64,000 bases of DNA from Isochrysis galbana (GCA_018136815.1 CM030937.1:1626679-1690678); one strand, 5' to 3'. Positions 21,335-33,613 are shown, numbered from the stretch's first letter. The notes: generated from the sequence alone by a model not told the origin. Made by a program: numbers and translations.

Positions 21335-21660
21335 AAGGATCGTCTTCAATGAGTGCATTGGATGTATACCGCACTCCTCTTGTATCAGCTTGAACTTCTT
21401 TTCGATGTCGTAAAAGCTGTGGTACGGGTCAATGTACCCTGCTTCTTTTCGAGCATGAGAGGTAATGCCTTCCGGTCTTATCGATGGCGTAGGGATACGG
21501 AAAGTCGTTCGCTCCTACAGGCGATACGAATGCGACGATCTCGTCGACGGCCTCAAATTCAAACACTTCGATGCCCACGAATACGTACTTGAGGTCGCCG
21601 ATGTAGAAGAGCAAAGAGTTCCCTGCTTCATTGAGCTTGTTCACTCTGTCGTACCCTCTT
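21320..21660 (-). pseudogene. Frameshifted fragment of an unidentified, possibly giant-virus-like protein
   Basis: Reading leftward, one frame gives GNSLLFYIGDLKYVFVGIEV and later AFVSPVGANDFPYPYAID, ending at about 21460. After a one-base shift near 21450 another frame gives EAGYIDPYHSFYDIEKKFKL and a stop at 21320. The pattern 'SPVGxxDxPYPYAID' is reminiscent of small uncharacterised proteins of nucleocytoplasmic large DNA viruses, from memory and not verified. The shift and the missing start make it a relic. It lies next to the AT-rich gene at 20580-21334. Confidence 0.4.
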
Positions 21661-22092
21661 GACAATACAGTCAATGGGCAGAGGTGGCTGATGCCAACAA
21701 ACACATCCTCGCACACGAACGCGTGATGCGAGGCTTCGCCGTGTACATCGACCAAGTGCCTACCGTCATCGCGCTGTGCAACGGACGCGACAAAGCCCAC
21801 GCCGCCATTGTCACGGGTCGCGTACTTTTGGACACCGGGTTCAGGGGCGAGAATCCTTCGCCAGTGCTAATGCCTACATGCATTTCCATCGTCGTGCATG
21901 CTAGCATTAGCATTAGCATTAGCTAGCACTTATTTCTCATTTGCGCCGTGCACAGGCGCCACAAGTGAGGGTGGCAAAGGCCTTGCAATAAAGCCTTAAG
22001 TAACACTTATACGTCGTAAGCCTTAAGTTGCAAGTGCTGAGCTAAGTTTATATACTTAGTACTTATAGTACTTAGCGTTCGTCTATGGCCTA
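21661..22092. other. Intergenic, short coding-like plus-strand frame
   Basis: A plus-strand frame at 21684-21926 (MADANKHILAHERVMRGFAV...) has GC-rich third positions up to about 21870 but matches nothing I know. It ends in an (AGCATT)n repeat at 21900-21925. The remainder is AT-rich without signal. Confidence 0.3.
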
Positions 22093-22250
22093 TGGTAGGG
22101 CGGTCAAATCAAACACTATTTTAATTCTAAGGGCTAAAGGTGCGAAAATGAGAAAGTTAGGATTGAGGAAATACACCAAAGTAAAGCAGTAGAAACCCAG
22201 CAAACACCGATCTACGATCTAGCACATATTACATATTACATCATAGCATG
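22093..22250 (+). repeat. Solo end of the TAGGGCGGTCAAA element family
   Basis: TAGGGCGGTCAAA at 22093 followed by ACACTATTTTAATTCTAAGG and AGGATTGAGGAAATACACC. The same sequence lies in reverse at about 55800-55885, and a more distant relative at about 59495-59545. The other end of this copy was not found, so it is a truncated or solo remnant of the hAT-like family seen complete at 35175-36300. Confidence 0.5.
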
Positions 22251-22820
22251 GACCATGGAGATACATCCTAGGCAACTTCTACAAAGTTGAATACACAGGC
22301 TCCGGCACGTGGTGCGTTAGCGACACAACCCTCTTCAATGCCGCCCAACCCTTTGGTTGCAGGCCTAGCTGGCCACTCAGTAGTACATGTGGGCTGAGCA
22401 CAATGCCTGACTCAGGGCCCTAAAGCCTCAAGGGGCCAAAATACCGAGGGGGAGAACGGTTGCGCTAGGAATTGGCTAAGTACTCCTACCGAGTAAGATT
22501 CTATTTCGCACACTTATCTCTGCGTAGAAACGTGGTAAAGGTAGAGAATGCGTGAGGGGAGAGAGAGGGTAAGGGAGAGGAGAGAGGGGAGATGTGTGGG
22601 CTGTACTACAGAGAGGAGAAATGTGAGAGAGGAGTGAGAGAGAGAGGGGAGACGGAGGACGAGGAGAGGAGAGGGGGAGAGGGAACAGGAGAGAGAGGGG
22701 GAGGAGAAGAGAGATGTGAGGCGAGAGGAGAGAGGAGAGAGAGGAGTGAGAGTGAGAAGGAAGAGAGGAGGGGGAGACCTAGAGAGCATGGATGTGGTCG
22801 TGAAGAGTAGTACTCCTAAG
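22251..22820. other. Intergenic leading into GA repeat
   Basis: No gene. Irregular GAGA-rich sequence starts near 22550. Confidence 0.5.
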
Positions 22821-23906
22821 GAGAGGAGAGAGGAGAGAGGAGAGAGGAGAGAGGAGAGAGGAGAGAGGAGAGAGGAGAGAGGAGAGAGGAGAGAGGAGAG
22901 AGGAGAGAGGAGAGAGGAGAGAGGAGAGAGGAGAGAGGAGAGAGGAGAGAGGAGAGAGGAGAGAGGAGAGAGGAGAGAGGAGAGAGGAGAGAGGAGAGAG
23001 GAGAGAGGAGAGAGGGAGGAGAGGAGAGAGGAGAGAGGAGAGAGGAGAGAGGAGAGAGGAGAGAGGAGAGAGGAGAGAGGAGAGAGGAGAGAGGAGAGAG
23101 GAGAGAGGAGAGAGGAGAGAGGAGAGGAGGAGAGAGGAGAGAGGAGAGAGGAGAGAGGAGAGAGGAGAGAGGAGAGAGGGAGAGAGGAGAGAGGAGAGGA
23201 GGAGAGAGGAGAGAGGAGAGAGAGGAGAGAGGAGAGAGGAGAGAGGAGAGAGGAGAGAGGAGAGAGGAGAGAGGAGAGAGGAGAGAGGAGAGAGGAGAGA
23301 GGAGAGAGAGGAGAGAGGAGAGAGGAGAGAGGAGAGAGGAGAGAGGAGAGAGGAGAGAGGAGAGAGGAGAGAGGAGAGAGGAGAGAGGAGAGAGGAGAGA
23401 GGAGAGAGGAGAGAGGAGAGAGGAGAGAGGAGAGAGGAGAGAGGAGAGAGGAGAGAGGAGAGAGGAGAGAGGAGAGAGGAGAGAGGGAGAGAGGAGAGAG
23501 GAGAGAGGAGAGAGGAGAGAGGAGAGAGGAGAGAGGAGAGGAGGAGGAGAGAGGAGAGAGGAGAGGGAGAGAGGAGAGAGGAGAGAGGAGAGAGGAGAGA
23601 GGAGAGAGGAGAGAGGAGAGAGGAGAGAGGAGAGAGGAGAGAGGAGAGAGGAGAGAGGAGAGAGGGAGAGAGAGGAGAGAGGAGAGGAGAGAGGAGAGAG
23701 GAGAGAGGAGAGAGGAGAGAGGAGAGAGGAGAGAGGAGAGAGGGAGAGGAGAGAGGAGAGAGGAGAGAGGAGAGAGGAGAGAGGAGAGAGGAGAGAGGAG
23801 AGAGGAGAGAGGAGAGAGGAGAGAGGGAGAGAGGAGAGAGGAGAGAGGAGAGAGGAGAGAGGAGAGAGGAGAGAGGAGAGAGGAGAGAGGAGAGAGGAGA
23901 GAGGAG
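22821..23906 (+). repeat. 1.1-kb GAGAGGA minisatellite
   Basis: About 155 near-perfect copies of the 7-base unit GAGAGGA, with occasional single-base insertions or deletions (GAGAGGGA, GAGGAGGA). One strand is all purine. Frames across it (ERREERG repeats) are artefacts. It stops 14 bp before the TRAPPC8 start codon, so it occupies the 5' UTR or promoter. Confidence 0.95.
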
Positions 23907-23920
23907 CGAGAGGGGTTGCG

Positions 23921-26900
23921 ATGTCCTCTCTCCCCGACCAGTGCACCGCTGTGGTCATGCTGATGGTGACTCGCGACGCTGAGGCTCTACTCAGCTCATG
24001 TGGTCTCTCTGCGAGCAGCCTCTTCTCCCCCTTCTCCTCCCGCTTCACTCCGGAGCCACGCCTCTCCGTAATCACCTCGGGAGAGGCCTCTCCCCTCTCG
24101 ACTTTCTCTCTCCGCTTCTTCACGCCTTCTCAGATGAGGCAGCCCTCGGCCGAGGAGGCGGACCAGAGGCTGGAACAGCTGGTAGAGGCGATCGACCACT
24201 CGCAATCTCTCACGCCGCGCGCCGGCGACCGCTCCCCCTGGCTGCCCGCAGTGACGCAGGCCCTCGGCTACCAACTCTCGTTTGCAGAGCACAACGGGTG
24301 CGACTACCCCGTTGCATGCCTCTTTATCGGCTGCGCGGGAGAGGAAGGGCTCGTCTCGACCTTCAATGGCCTCTACGCCTCGGGCATGCCACCCGTCCTC
24401 AGGGACGGCCTGTGCGACCCGCTGCTCGCAAAGTGTTTCGTGCTGCTGAACGACGCCTCTTCAGCGGGCAGGACCCCCCCGGGGGGCGAGGCAGCATTGC
24501 AGCAAGTGGGCCGTGCGTTTGGCGTACAGGCGTGCCACTTGCTGACCATCAACTCGAGCTCCCAGCCACGCGCCGAAGCCCACCCGCTCTGGGCCTCAGG
24601 CAGCGGTGCCGGTGGCAGGCCCGCTGGCGCTTGGATGAGCGATGCTGATGTGCAGGGTCTGCGCGCCTTCGTGGCCGGCCCACTCTGCCGGGCGGTCGTG
24701 ACGCACCTGTCTCAGCGGCTGCAGCAGCTAGAGGCCGTTGTGAAGGAGAAGCGGCAAGGCCTCAAGAACACCTTCCGCTCGTGGCTCGGCGGCAAGAAGA
24801 CGTCGTCGCCTGGAGGCGCCGCCTCGGTGCTAGGTAGCATTGCCGGCGGCAGCAGCGGTAGCGCCCTTGCTGCGCCCCGCTATCTCAGCACGAGCATCGA
24901 GGCGCACATGCGTCAGCTCGCCGAGTACGCCTTCTTCCTGCAAGACTACCAACTCGCCTACACTTATTTCCGCTCGGCCGCCTCGGAATTTAAGTCGGAC
25001 AAGGCGTGGCGCCACTATGGGCACGCGCAAGAGATGGCTGCGCTCTGCCTTGCACGGAACGGCGGCGGCAAGCGCGAGATCGCCGAGGCGTTGGACAAAG
25101 CCATCGCCAGTCACCTACGCTCAAATCGTGAGGCGGGTGACTGCTCCGCCCGCTTCGCGACCGCATCGACGCTCCGCCAGCTGGAGGTGACGGAGCACCT
25201 GAGCTCACGGGCGCGCACGCGCGAGGTGGCACGCAGCCTTGTCAACCAGTCGACGCATGAGTCGGGGCTCGTCGCGGCGCTTCTGCTCGAGCAAGCGGCC
25301 CGCTGCTTCGACTCCTTCGTCGCCGCCCCAATGCATCGCCAGCACGCACTGTACATGGTGCTTGCTGGCTTCCGCTACCTCTCGTGTGGCCAACGGCGGC
25401 AGGCGGTGCGCTCCTACTCGGCCGCGCTGCGTGTGTACGAGGGGGCCGGCTGGCTCTCGATCGAGTCACACGTGCACGCGGCTCTGGCGCGCAACTACGC
25501 CGGCTTGGGCATGGTCGACGACGCTGTCGTCTTCTTCCTCCGCCTGCTGCGCAACCACGCAGCCCAGCCTGCCGCGAAGCAGGCCACATACCTGCGCGAG
25601 CTCTGCTCCATCGTGGCGCAGCAACCGCGCCCGGTGCCGCTCACCGAGCTGCCCCTCCCGTGCTTCCGCAACGCGTCGATCCGCGTGTTGCTGAATGACA
25701 ACGGGCAGCTCTCGCTCAGCGGCGCCAGGCCGGCGGGCGCCGCCTACGGCGGCGTCGGCGCCGAGCCCCTCTCCGCGGCCCATCCGCTATGGAAGCCGCT
25801 CGTTGAGCCGCTGCTGCCGAGCACTGATGTCTCCGCGGGCAACTGGCTGACGGGGCGCACTGCGCCGGCTGCCTCATCGCGGAAACCTTGCGCTGTGGTC
25901 GGCGAGTGGGTAGTCTTGTCCATTGAAGTCGAGAATCCATCACAGCTACCGCTTGAGCTGCGCGACATACGCCTTCGGTGCGAGCACACGCCAGCGCCAG
26001 TGGCGCCGGAGGCCTGCGTGTCGTCCAACGAGCCGTTCGAGCTCGATCTGCACCACCTTACGTTGCCTAAGACCTCTGTGGTGAGCGTGGAGCTGGGCGT
26101 CAGACCGCTTCTAATCGGCGGCCTCAAGCTGCTGGGCATTGACTGGGTGCTTCAGTCAGCGCTGCTAGGCGCGCACACCCTCGAACTCAAGGGGCAGCGC
26201 CTCAACGCCACCAAGAAGCAGCGGATGGGGCGCGAATACGCCTTCAACCAGAGCCTCAGCCTTGAGGTGACGAGGCCGATGCCGCTGCTCCGCGCGCGGC
26301 TAGAGGGGATGCCCAACACGCTACTCCTTGGCGAGGTATGCCACGCTACTCTGCACCTCACCAACGAGGGTAGCATGGCGACTATCGGGATCCAGGCGCG
26401 TGTCTCTCACCCCGCCTTCTTCGTCCTCGTTGGCGGCGACGCGCCTGCGCTAGCTGCTGGCGCGCGCGAGGCAGTCGGCAAACGCGATGCGACCGCAGAG
26501 TTGGCTACGCAGGCCATCCCGCTGCCTACCGGTGGTCTTGGCCCGCGCCAGAGCATCCAAGTGCCCGTGTGGGTACGAGCTGCCGAATTGGGCGTGCACG
26601 ACGTGCACCTCGTCTTCTGCTACGAGCCTGAGACTCCGAGCTCGCAGCTCAAGCGGCGGATCGCCCCCCTCTCGGCCCGACTTGAAGTTTCACCCTCCCT
26701 CTCCCTCGATGCCAGCGTCCGCCCCGCCCATTCGTGCGCGCGCACGGACCAGCACGTGCTCGCCCTGCAGCTGCGCAACGCGTCGGACAAGGCACGGTTG
26801 CGCGTGGCCCAAGTCTCGTGCATCTCGAGCACTTGGGGGCTCGAGCCCCTTTGCGGCAAGGCTGCCGCAGGATGCGAGGTTTTGACGCCCGCCAACGAAT

Positions 26901-27831
26901 GCACGCTCCACCTGCGCATGCGCCCGCACGCTGCAACTACAACTTTGGTCGAAGACGGCAGCCTCGGCGACGTCTCCTCGGCTGGCGGCCCAATTCACTC
27001 GGTGCGCCCCTCCCTCTCCTCCACAAACCCGCGCTCAACTGCCTGCCGCATTGAGCCCGAGTTGCTACTTGGAGCCAGAAGCACCTTGGCGCACCTCGCG
27101 CGCGAGAGTCGTTCTTCTTCCCTCCGCAGGAGCTACGCATGCTACCCGGTGCGCCGATTGACAGCCGCGCCATGCCTCACTCGCTCTTCTTCGACCGCCG
27201 CTCGGCGTCTCTTGTCCAAGCCGAGACTATGGGCCGAAGCGCGGCGTTGCCGCCGCCACCGCCCGCTGCGTCGCTCTTGACCCCATCCAAGGTAGACACC
27301 ATGGCCTCCGTGGTGATTCACTGGGAGAGTGAGGATGCGAGACAGAGAGGGCAGATCTACGCAGCGGCGATCCGAGTTGGTAGCCATCTTGCCGTTGAGG
27401 CGCCATCTCCACCGACCACCTCGCTCTTTAGCCGGCCATCGCCGCCGGCCGGCGCTCCTCCCGATCCTGAAGCGCTTGCGGCAGCAGTGAGCCTGGCCAT
27501 CGTCTGTGACATGTCGACTAGCCTCAACTCGTTGCCACTGAGCCTCTTGCCTGTAGCCCTCCACTTGCGCAATAGGAGCAACGTCGACCTGGCCTACAAC
27601 TTTTTGGCGCGCGCCGAAGGCAGCGCAAGGCAGGCCGATGTGGATCCGCCCATTGAGCTCTCAAGCGGCGGCCATGCGGCGTGGTTGGGCGTCACCAAAG
27701 TCACCGCGGAGTGGCTCCCAGCCGGTGGTCATGCCGAGCTGAACCTCCATGCCGCCTTAGTGAGCACAGGCACAGTTGTACTTGAGGGGTTGTCAGTCGT
27801 CGTCTGTGGTTGGCGTGATGCGGTTGGCACA
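23921..27831 (+). CDS. TRAPPC8: TRAPP complex subunit 8 (TRAPPC8/Trs85), 3' partial at assembly gap
   Basis: Exon 1 23921-27001 (1,027 codons); exon 2 from 27130 into the gap at 27832. Intron 27002-27129 starts GTGCGCCCCT and ends TTCTTCTTCCCTCCGCAG; a weaker in-phase AG at 27078 is the alternative. The protein is the TRAPPIII-specific subunit that helps activate Rab1/Ypt1 in ER-Golgi and autophagy traffic. Evidence: the N-terminus (TAVVMLMVTRDAEALLSSCG) follows the family's opening; QGLKNTFRSWLGGKK; and the signature FFLQDYQLAYTYFRSAASEF with KAWRHYGHAQEMAALC, the TPR-like region of TRAPPC8, then GMVDDAVVFFLRLLRNHAAQ. The C-terminal half is a set of Ig-like beta regions. The start directly follows a GA minisatellite. 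The stop codon is not visible: the frame after the gap does not look coding. Confidence 0.85.
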
Positions 27832-27931
27832 NNNNNNNNNNNNNNNNNNNNNNNNNNNNNNNNNNNNNNNNNNNNNNNNNNNNNNNNNNNNNNNNNNNNN
27901 NNNNNNNNNNNNNNNNNNNNNNNNNNNNNNN
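27832..27931. other. Assembly gap (100 N) inside the TRAPPC8 gene
   Basis: Exactly 100 N. It removes the last part of TRAPPC8. The right flank (27932-28030) has no family-like sequence. Confidence 0.97.
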
Positions 27932-28207
27932 AAAAATACCCGCGACGTACCTCTCGTGTCCCCTTATCCCTTATATCGCTGCGTCGAGCCGGTGCATCCG
28001 GGTATGGGTATGCCATCAGCTTCTAGTTGACGGACACTCCACCTCCATCTGTCTCATGCTCAAATCGACAACAGGCAACAGGTCGCGTTCCGTCGAAAGA
28101 GGACCATGTGCATGTGAAAGTTAATTTCTATATACTGATTTTGTTTGAATTACGGGTAAAGTACGGGATTACGGGTTTAAGTGTAAAATACGAGAGTTTG
28201 CACTGGG

Positions 28208-28886
28208 CTTAGCGGATAAAGGTACCCAGCTTTCTAGGACCAGTCCTAGAAACTAGGACGGACTTTGCTAGGTGAGAGCATGAGCATACCATGATATTTT
28301 GTCCCAAACCTTGGCTATTGAGTTACCACATGCATGTCCTCATTAAATGTTCCAGGTGTACCTAGGCACCATTCCCTCAGCAACACCAAGTTTTGTCGCG
28401 CGTTTACGCGGGTCACCTAGTCGGAATTGCTGCTTGTCCTAGAAACGGGAGAAATGGCTGATACCACCCAATTGGGAGCTCTTCTACCCATGGTCCCCAG
28501 GAGATGAAATGTTGCTTTGACTGCCCTCTTTGAGAACTTCAGTGACCACCAAGCTTGGTTTTGTCATCTAAGTGTCCAATCCGCTAGCCTACTGCTCCAA
28601 AAGGTCTAAAATAAAACTCCTCTGTGCGAGCGGACGCCCGAGTGCAGCACCGCATGCTGAATGTGGTAGCAAAAGTAAGCAAAGACAAGCTCCGCAGAGT
28701 TGGTCGTGGGGAGAGCTAAGGTTAAGGTTGAATTATGGGATGTGGAGATGGTTTGCTTCAGGTGATGGGATGTCTCATAAGCTCAGCATAGGCTATAATG
28801 GAGGCATGATCGGCAGAGTCCTAGAAATCCAAGAATTTTCTAGGACGTGGTCCTAGTTTCTAGGACGGAATTTTTTGTCCGTTAGC
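28208..28886. mobile_element. MITE-like element A (TIR CTTAGCGGATAAA)
   Basis: Starts CTTAGCGGATAAAGGTACCC and ends TTTTTTGTCCGTTAG, imperfect inverted termini. Subterminal palindromic GTCCTAGAAACTAGGACGGA and GGTCCTAGTTTCTAGGACGG are shared with the 54599-55277 copy, as is the interior CCACCAAGCTTGGTTTTG. About 680 bp, no coding capacity, no clear target duplication. Confidence 0.6.
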
Positions 28887-30058
28887 TAGGCCGAGCCCGA
28901 GCCGGCAAGTATGAAATTACGAATACTCGGTTTTTATTATTACGCCCGAGTTATAAAATACGAATTTTATCGTGGTAGTGGTAGTGGACTTGTGGACTTA
29001 GGCACTAGCTTCGCACGTATGCGTATGCGGCAATATATACCGCAAACCGCAAAGGCGTGTCCAAGCCTGTAAGTGGTTGCACGGCACTAGCTGCGCCAAG
29101 CCGCGGGTGGAGACCTGCCGCAAAGGCGAGGAGCCGCGAGCCGTATCATCGGATGCATTTGTCTCCTCGCCTTGTGCTTGTGCGGCGGATGGTCGCCGCC
29201 GCCGCCGCCAAAACCGCCGCCGCCGCCGCCACCGCCAGCTCAGTGCTAAGTTAATGGGCGTTAGCTTTATAGCTCTGCCTGCAGCTCGCCATGCATCGCG
29301 CATGGCTCTGCTTTGTAGGATCAAGCGTGCGCTTGATCGTGGGGCAAGTCTCAATGGGGCTAGGGCACTGCCCATTTGCGCTAAAGACGAGGTATAGATC
29401 GTAGTCGGAGTGTCGGAGTCGGCGGGGCGCCATGCCAGAAGGTGCGATCAGCGTTGTTTTGCTCAGTTAGCAAGCCCGCCGATGTCGCGACCGCACGTAC
29501 TTTACATACCAGAAATAAGATCGCTATGAGCTGTCCGAGAGGAGAGAGAGAACCGCTAGCTCGTCGGTGGTGCTGTCCACTAAGTGTATACTTGGCTGCA
29601 ACGGAGCGCCCCCCCCTCCTCTGCTGGCTGCTTGGCCTGCCCGCCGAGGGTCGGAGGGCGGGAGTCCTCCTGTTCTAGATCTCTCTAGATTCTCTTCTGA
29701 TCCTCCTCCCCTCGCAGAGCTCGACCGTCGCCTCTCTCCCTCTTCCACAAAGAACTTCTCTGCCGGAGCCAACATAAACCTTGAGCGAAAGAGGCTCTAG
29801 AGTAACGAGAGGAAGAACTTGAAGCTTGAGTCAAAAGAGGGTCGGCCCTGGTGAGAACTCACGAGAAGAAGGGGGGGACAACCAAGACCGAGAGAGGAAC
29901 CGTGGCGCGCGGCGGGCAGTTCTCTTTTATCGCCTGATCGTGAGTAGATTCCCTCGACTGTTTCTATCGTAGAGAAGTGGGCCTCTCTCGCCCCCCGCTG
30001 CCCCCCCACCCCACCCCCACCCCGCGCGCCTCCCCCTAGGAGATCTCCGCCGAACCAG
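28887..30058. other. Intergenic with (CCG)n microsatellite
   Basis: No gene recognised. A CGCCGC triplet repeat lies at about 29190-29237. The 29520-30000 part is CT/GA-rich. Confidence 0.45.
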
Positions 30059-30093
<35 letters not shown>

Positions 30094-30107
30094 CCCCCCC
30101 CCCCCCC

Positions 30108-30196
<89 letters not shown>
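30059..30196 (+). repeat. (CT)n-(C)n-(CT)n microsatellite
   Basis: CTCTCT repeat interrupted by a C run of about 28 at 30091-30118, then a further CT run of about 78 bp. A GA counterpart lies at 30456-30485. Confidence 0.95.
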
Positions 30197-30198
<2 letters not shown>

Positions 30199-30454
30199 CG
30201 CCCGCACGGCTCGAGGAGAACGGGCAACGAGGATGAAAAGAAAATGGAGACTCGACGGGGAGCAAACGGCTTGAGAGAAGGAATCCCGTGCCCGGCTCCC
30301 TGTATATAGTAGGTTGTGGGCAGCAGGAGAAGAAGAAGAAGAAGAAGAGAGAGGGGCGGGGTTGCTGTTCCTTGAGTTGGACGAGTACTCTCTACTCACG
30401 GGTCTACTCTAATGATCTGTGTTGGGCTTCCTGGTGCTGGTGGGTGGGTTGGGG

Positions 30455-30489
<35 letters not shown>

Positions 30490-30778
30490 CGGGGAGAGAG
30501 GAGAGACTCTCGTCGTTGTCGCCTCGCCTCTCTTCTCGCGCGCGGCCATCCCGCGCCTTTCTCACTCAAGCATCCTCTTCCTCCAGGAGGCTTTATTCTG
30601 TCATCAAGGTTGCTCTTTTCTCGAAAGGCCGAACCTCAGGACGCCTCTCATTACCCTTTGCCCCTGCTTTGCCTCCCCCTGGAATACCAAATAATTCCTA
30701 CAATACTGTCAGAAAATCCAAGTCGACGGTGCGGGCGCTGCGAGCTCTCCTCTCCACTCTCCTCTCCCTCAAGTCACG

Positions 30779-32543
30779 ATGCCGAGGCCGACGGTGCTGC
30801 TCCTCACGCTGCTCGCGGCCCCCACGGGCGCGCTCGCGCTTCGCGCTGGCGTGGCGGGTCTGCACCGCCCGGCTGCACTGCTCTCGCCCCTCCGTGCCCG
30901 TCCGCTCGCCATGGAGGCAGAGGGAGCCGCCACTTCGCCTCCGCCGCCGCTCTCTCCGCCCTCTCCTCCTCCTCTGTCCTCCTCTCCACCAAAGCAGAGC
31001 GCGTTCCAGACCTTTTCCAACGGCTTCTCGACGCTCTTCCCTGTATGGACCGCCCTCGTTGCTCTCGTTGGCCTCTACTACCCCCAGAGCCTCGCGGGCA
31101 TCCCAACGTCTGCCTTCACTGGGCTGCTCGGCATGCTGATGCTCTCCATGGGCATCACACTCACGATCGACGACTTCAAGCGGGTGCTCACGCGTCCCGG
31201 AGTGATGGTCGTCGGATTCCTTGGGTGCTACGCCTTCATGCCCGTCCTTGCACTAGGACTCGCCAAGGCATTTGCACTCTCGCCTGCACTCACTGCCGGC
31301 ATGGTCCTGGTCGGCTCAATCAACGGCGGACAGGTGCGTACTGGCTGTCGACCATGCGCGCAACCACGGCCCCGCTTGGGTTGGGCTGATGGGGTGGGTC
31401 GAGCAGAGGCTTTGCGCCAGGCACTCCTCTTTCGCACATCGCGACGGCACGCCACGCAGACGTCTCTATGAGCAACTATCTGCAGCGACTCGCCTGCATC
31501 CATCCTCGCCCATCTCGTGCAGCTCGTCTCACGTGTCTCCGCTGCGATCAGGCATCCAACCTGTGCACATACATCGCTCGTGGTGACGTGGCTCTCTCTG
31601 TGATGATGACGACCGTCACGACCATCGGTGCCATCTTCATGACGCCGCTGCTGTGCAAATTGATGCTCGGCACCCTCGTGCCCGTGGATGCCGTCGGCGT
31701 GGCAATCTCTACCATCCAGGTAGACGCATTGGCCCGCCGCTCCCTGAGCAAAGGCAGGCGGAGCGGGCTGGGCACGCAGCCACCGTTGAACCTCACGCAC
31801 CTTCCTTACCTTGCCCTAATGCGCTCCCTCTAGGTCGTGCTTGTACCCATCATCTTGGGTATGGGCCTCAACGCCAAGTTCCCGAAGGCCGTCAAGAAGA
31901 TCGAGCCATTCTCCCCGATTGTCGGCGTCCTCTCGACCATCCTCCTCGTCGGATCTGCTGTCGCGCAGGTGAGCTCGCCCTCGACACCCGACGCCCATCA
32001 AACAACCCATGGCGAACTCCGCATCCTTCTGTGCTGCTGGCCAACGGTGGCTTGAGATGGGTCACGTACATCCTTTTCCAGCTGAGTCACACAAGCATCT
32101 TGTTGCCTGACAACCGGATCCTCGACTAAACACACGCACCGCAGTGCTCGGCGCCAATCCTCGCCGCCGGCCTGAAGCTCCAGCTATCCGCCTTCTTCTT
32201 GCATGCCATCGGTGGTGCCGCGTGCTACATCGGACTCAAGAAGGTGCGCAAGCATCCACGTGCAGATGTGGGCCGTGAGGGCCACTGTATACATGCACCC
32301 CTTGCTGATTGCCTGCTCCTCCTCCACTATGCTTGCGACTCGTAGGTGTACCCCGAGACGACGTGCCGCACCGTCGCAATCGAGACGTCAATGAAGTCGA
32401 GCGCCTTCGGCTTCCTGCTGGCCAAGCTCCACTTTGGCGATTTCCTCGTGCGCGTACCCTCCGCCGTCTCTGTCGTCTGGATGGCGCTCGTCGGTTCCTC
32501 GCTCGCGGTCGCCTTCCGCTATCTGCCTGTCGCCAAGGAGTAG
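30779..32543 (+). CDS. Plastid-targeted BASS-family (bile acid:sodium symporter-like) transporter, five exons
   Basis: join(30779..31333, 31552..31719, 31834..31968, 32145..32243, 32346..32543), 384 aa. All four introns are GT-AG and phase 0 (donors GTGCGT, GTAGAC, GTGAGC, GTGCGC). The first about 60 residues ([20 protein letters not shown], then [11 protein letters not shown]...) look like a signal peptide plus basic transit segment, the bipartite leader of complex plastids. The SBF fold follows: [50 protein letters not shown]^[12 protein letters not shown] (the discontinuous helix/sodium-site region, cut by intron 1) and [20 protein letters not shown] near the C-terminus. Plant BASS proteins carry pyruvate, 2-keto acids or related anions with sodium across the plastid envelope; the substrate here is not predictable. 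Start is the first ATG after a CT-rich leader. Confidence 0.88.
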
Positions 32544-33452
32544 GCTCGCACAGGCCGCTCCGGATGAAGCGCAATATGAGCCGAGGCTGTTGTCTTGTCT
32601 CTTTGCTTTTGTTCATCGGGCTAAGGTGGTGCATGCGCGAAGAATCTTAGTCCCTTCCTCCTTAGGCAATAGTGGGAAGAGAAAATGGAGGGAACGTCAC
32701 ATTGGTGGGCCGAACATGAGCCCTCCTCAAAATGCGCTAGCGATCGCTGCGTCTTTTACTTTAAAGGGCTTGAAGGCCGTCGCCGCGTGCATGGCAACTG
32801 ACTCTGTCCTCTCTTCGGCCTCCGTTGTCCTGGTTCCAGCCAATGCCCGCCTTGATGTCTTCCTCGAACAATATCGTCCATGTGTGGGGCACTGATGTCG
32901 CCCCGTGAAAGCGGGACTGTGCAAGCCGTCCTCGAGCTATGTGTGGTGTGACGCTTGATCGTACGTTGGATATTGACTTGAACGCGGAGACCACATCTGA
33001 CGTAGTATACCAATACGAGCGAACCTGCGACGAGGCATTGCTCTTGTAGCGCCTCGTAATCGGAAATCCGAGCGCTAGGATTGCGGGTTGCGCCCAAATC
33101 GCTCCTCATGTACTGCCCTAGGCTTCTAGCCAAGATGCACAAGCGCGGGACACCCATCGGTGAGTGTGTGCGTTTGTGTGGAAGTGTGACGGTGGACGTG
33201 CGCGCGTGCGTGTGCTTGGGCTTGAATTGCGCGTACGAGGATGCGTAGAGCTAGCTCATGGCTGCGTGTAACGTGTTGCTGTGGCGTGTGCAGAGCGTGC
33301 TGCTCTCATATTATGTCTTTCTAGTAGTAGTAGTTAGTATCTTCATGTGCTCTGTGTTTGTGAGCTACAATTTCTTAAATTATCTAAAGATCTCAATCCT
33401 AGCTGATTAGTGATTAGCGGCGGCGCTCAAACAGCAAAAAGGAATGAATAGG
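32544..33452. other. Intergenic
   Basis: No gene recognised. GTGTGTG-rich near 33155-33215. AT-rich from about 33300. Confidence 0.5.
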
Positions 33453-33545
33453 TGTCGTTCCGTCAAATGTGGGACATGAGTCGAATTGAGCGATCGAATG
33501 TCCACAGTTGTACACATAGCGTCATTTTAAAATTAAATGTAGACT
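33453..33545 (+). repeat. Dispersed repeat shared with 39936-40025
   Basis: GTGTCGTTCCGTCAAATGTG, GAGTCGAATTGAGCGATCGA and CATTTTAAAATTAAATG recur at 39936-40025 with a few differences. In both places a GGGCGCCGTGCGTG-type sequence follows. Confidence 0.7.
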
Positions 33546-33613
33546 AGCGTAACATTCCCTGCTTCCCGCGACGCGTGTCCCCCCGGAGGGCGCCGTGTCG
33601 GCGCTTTTCGATT

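Noticed and set aside
22716-24123. Open frames of over 400 codons on both strands across the GA array
   Set aside because: They read pure repeats (Arg-Glu or Leu-Ser) and exist only because the heptamer lacks stop codons.
27932-28030. Continuation of TRAPPC8 after the gap
   Set aside because: The frame is open but short and unlike the family's C-terminus.
30412-31389. Overlapping long frame across the start of the BASS gene
   Set aside because: It is a shadow frame with Arg/His/Pro bias; the transporter frame carries the conserved helices and clean splice sites.
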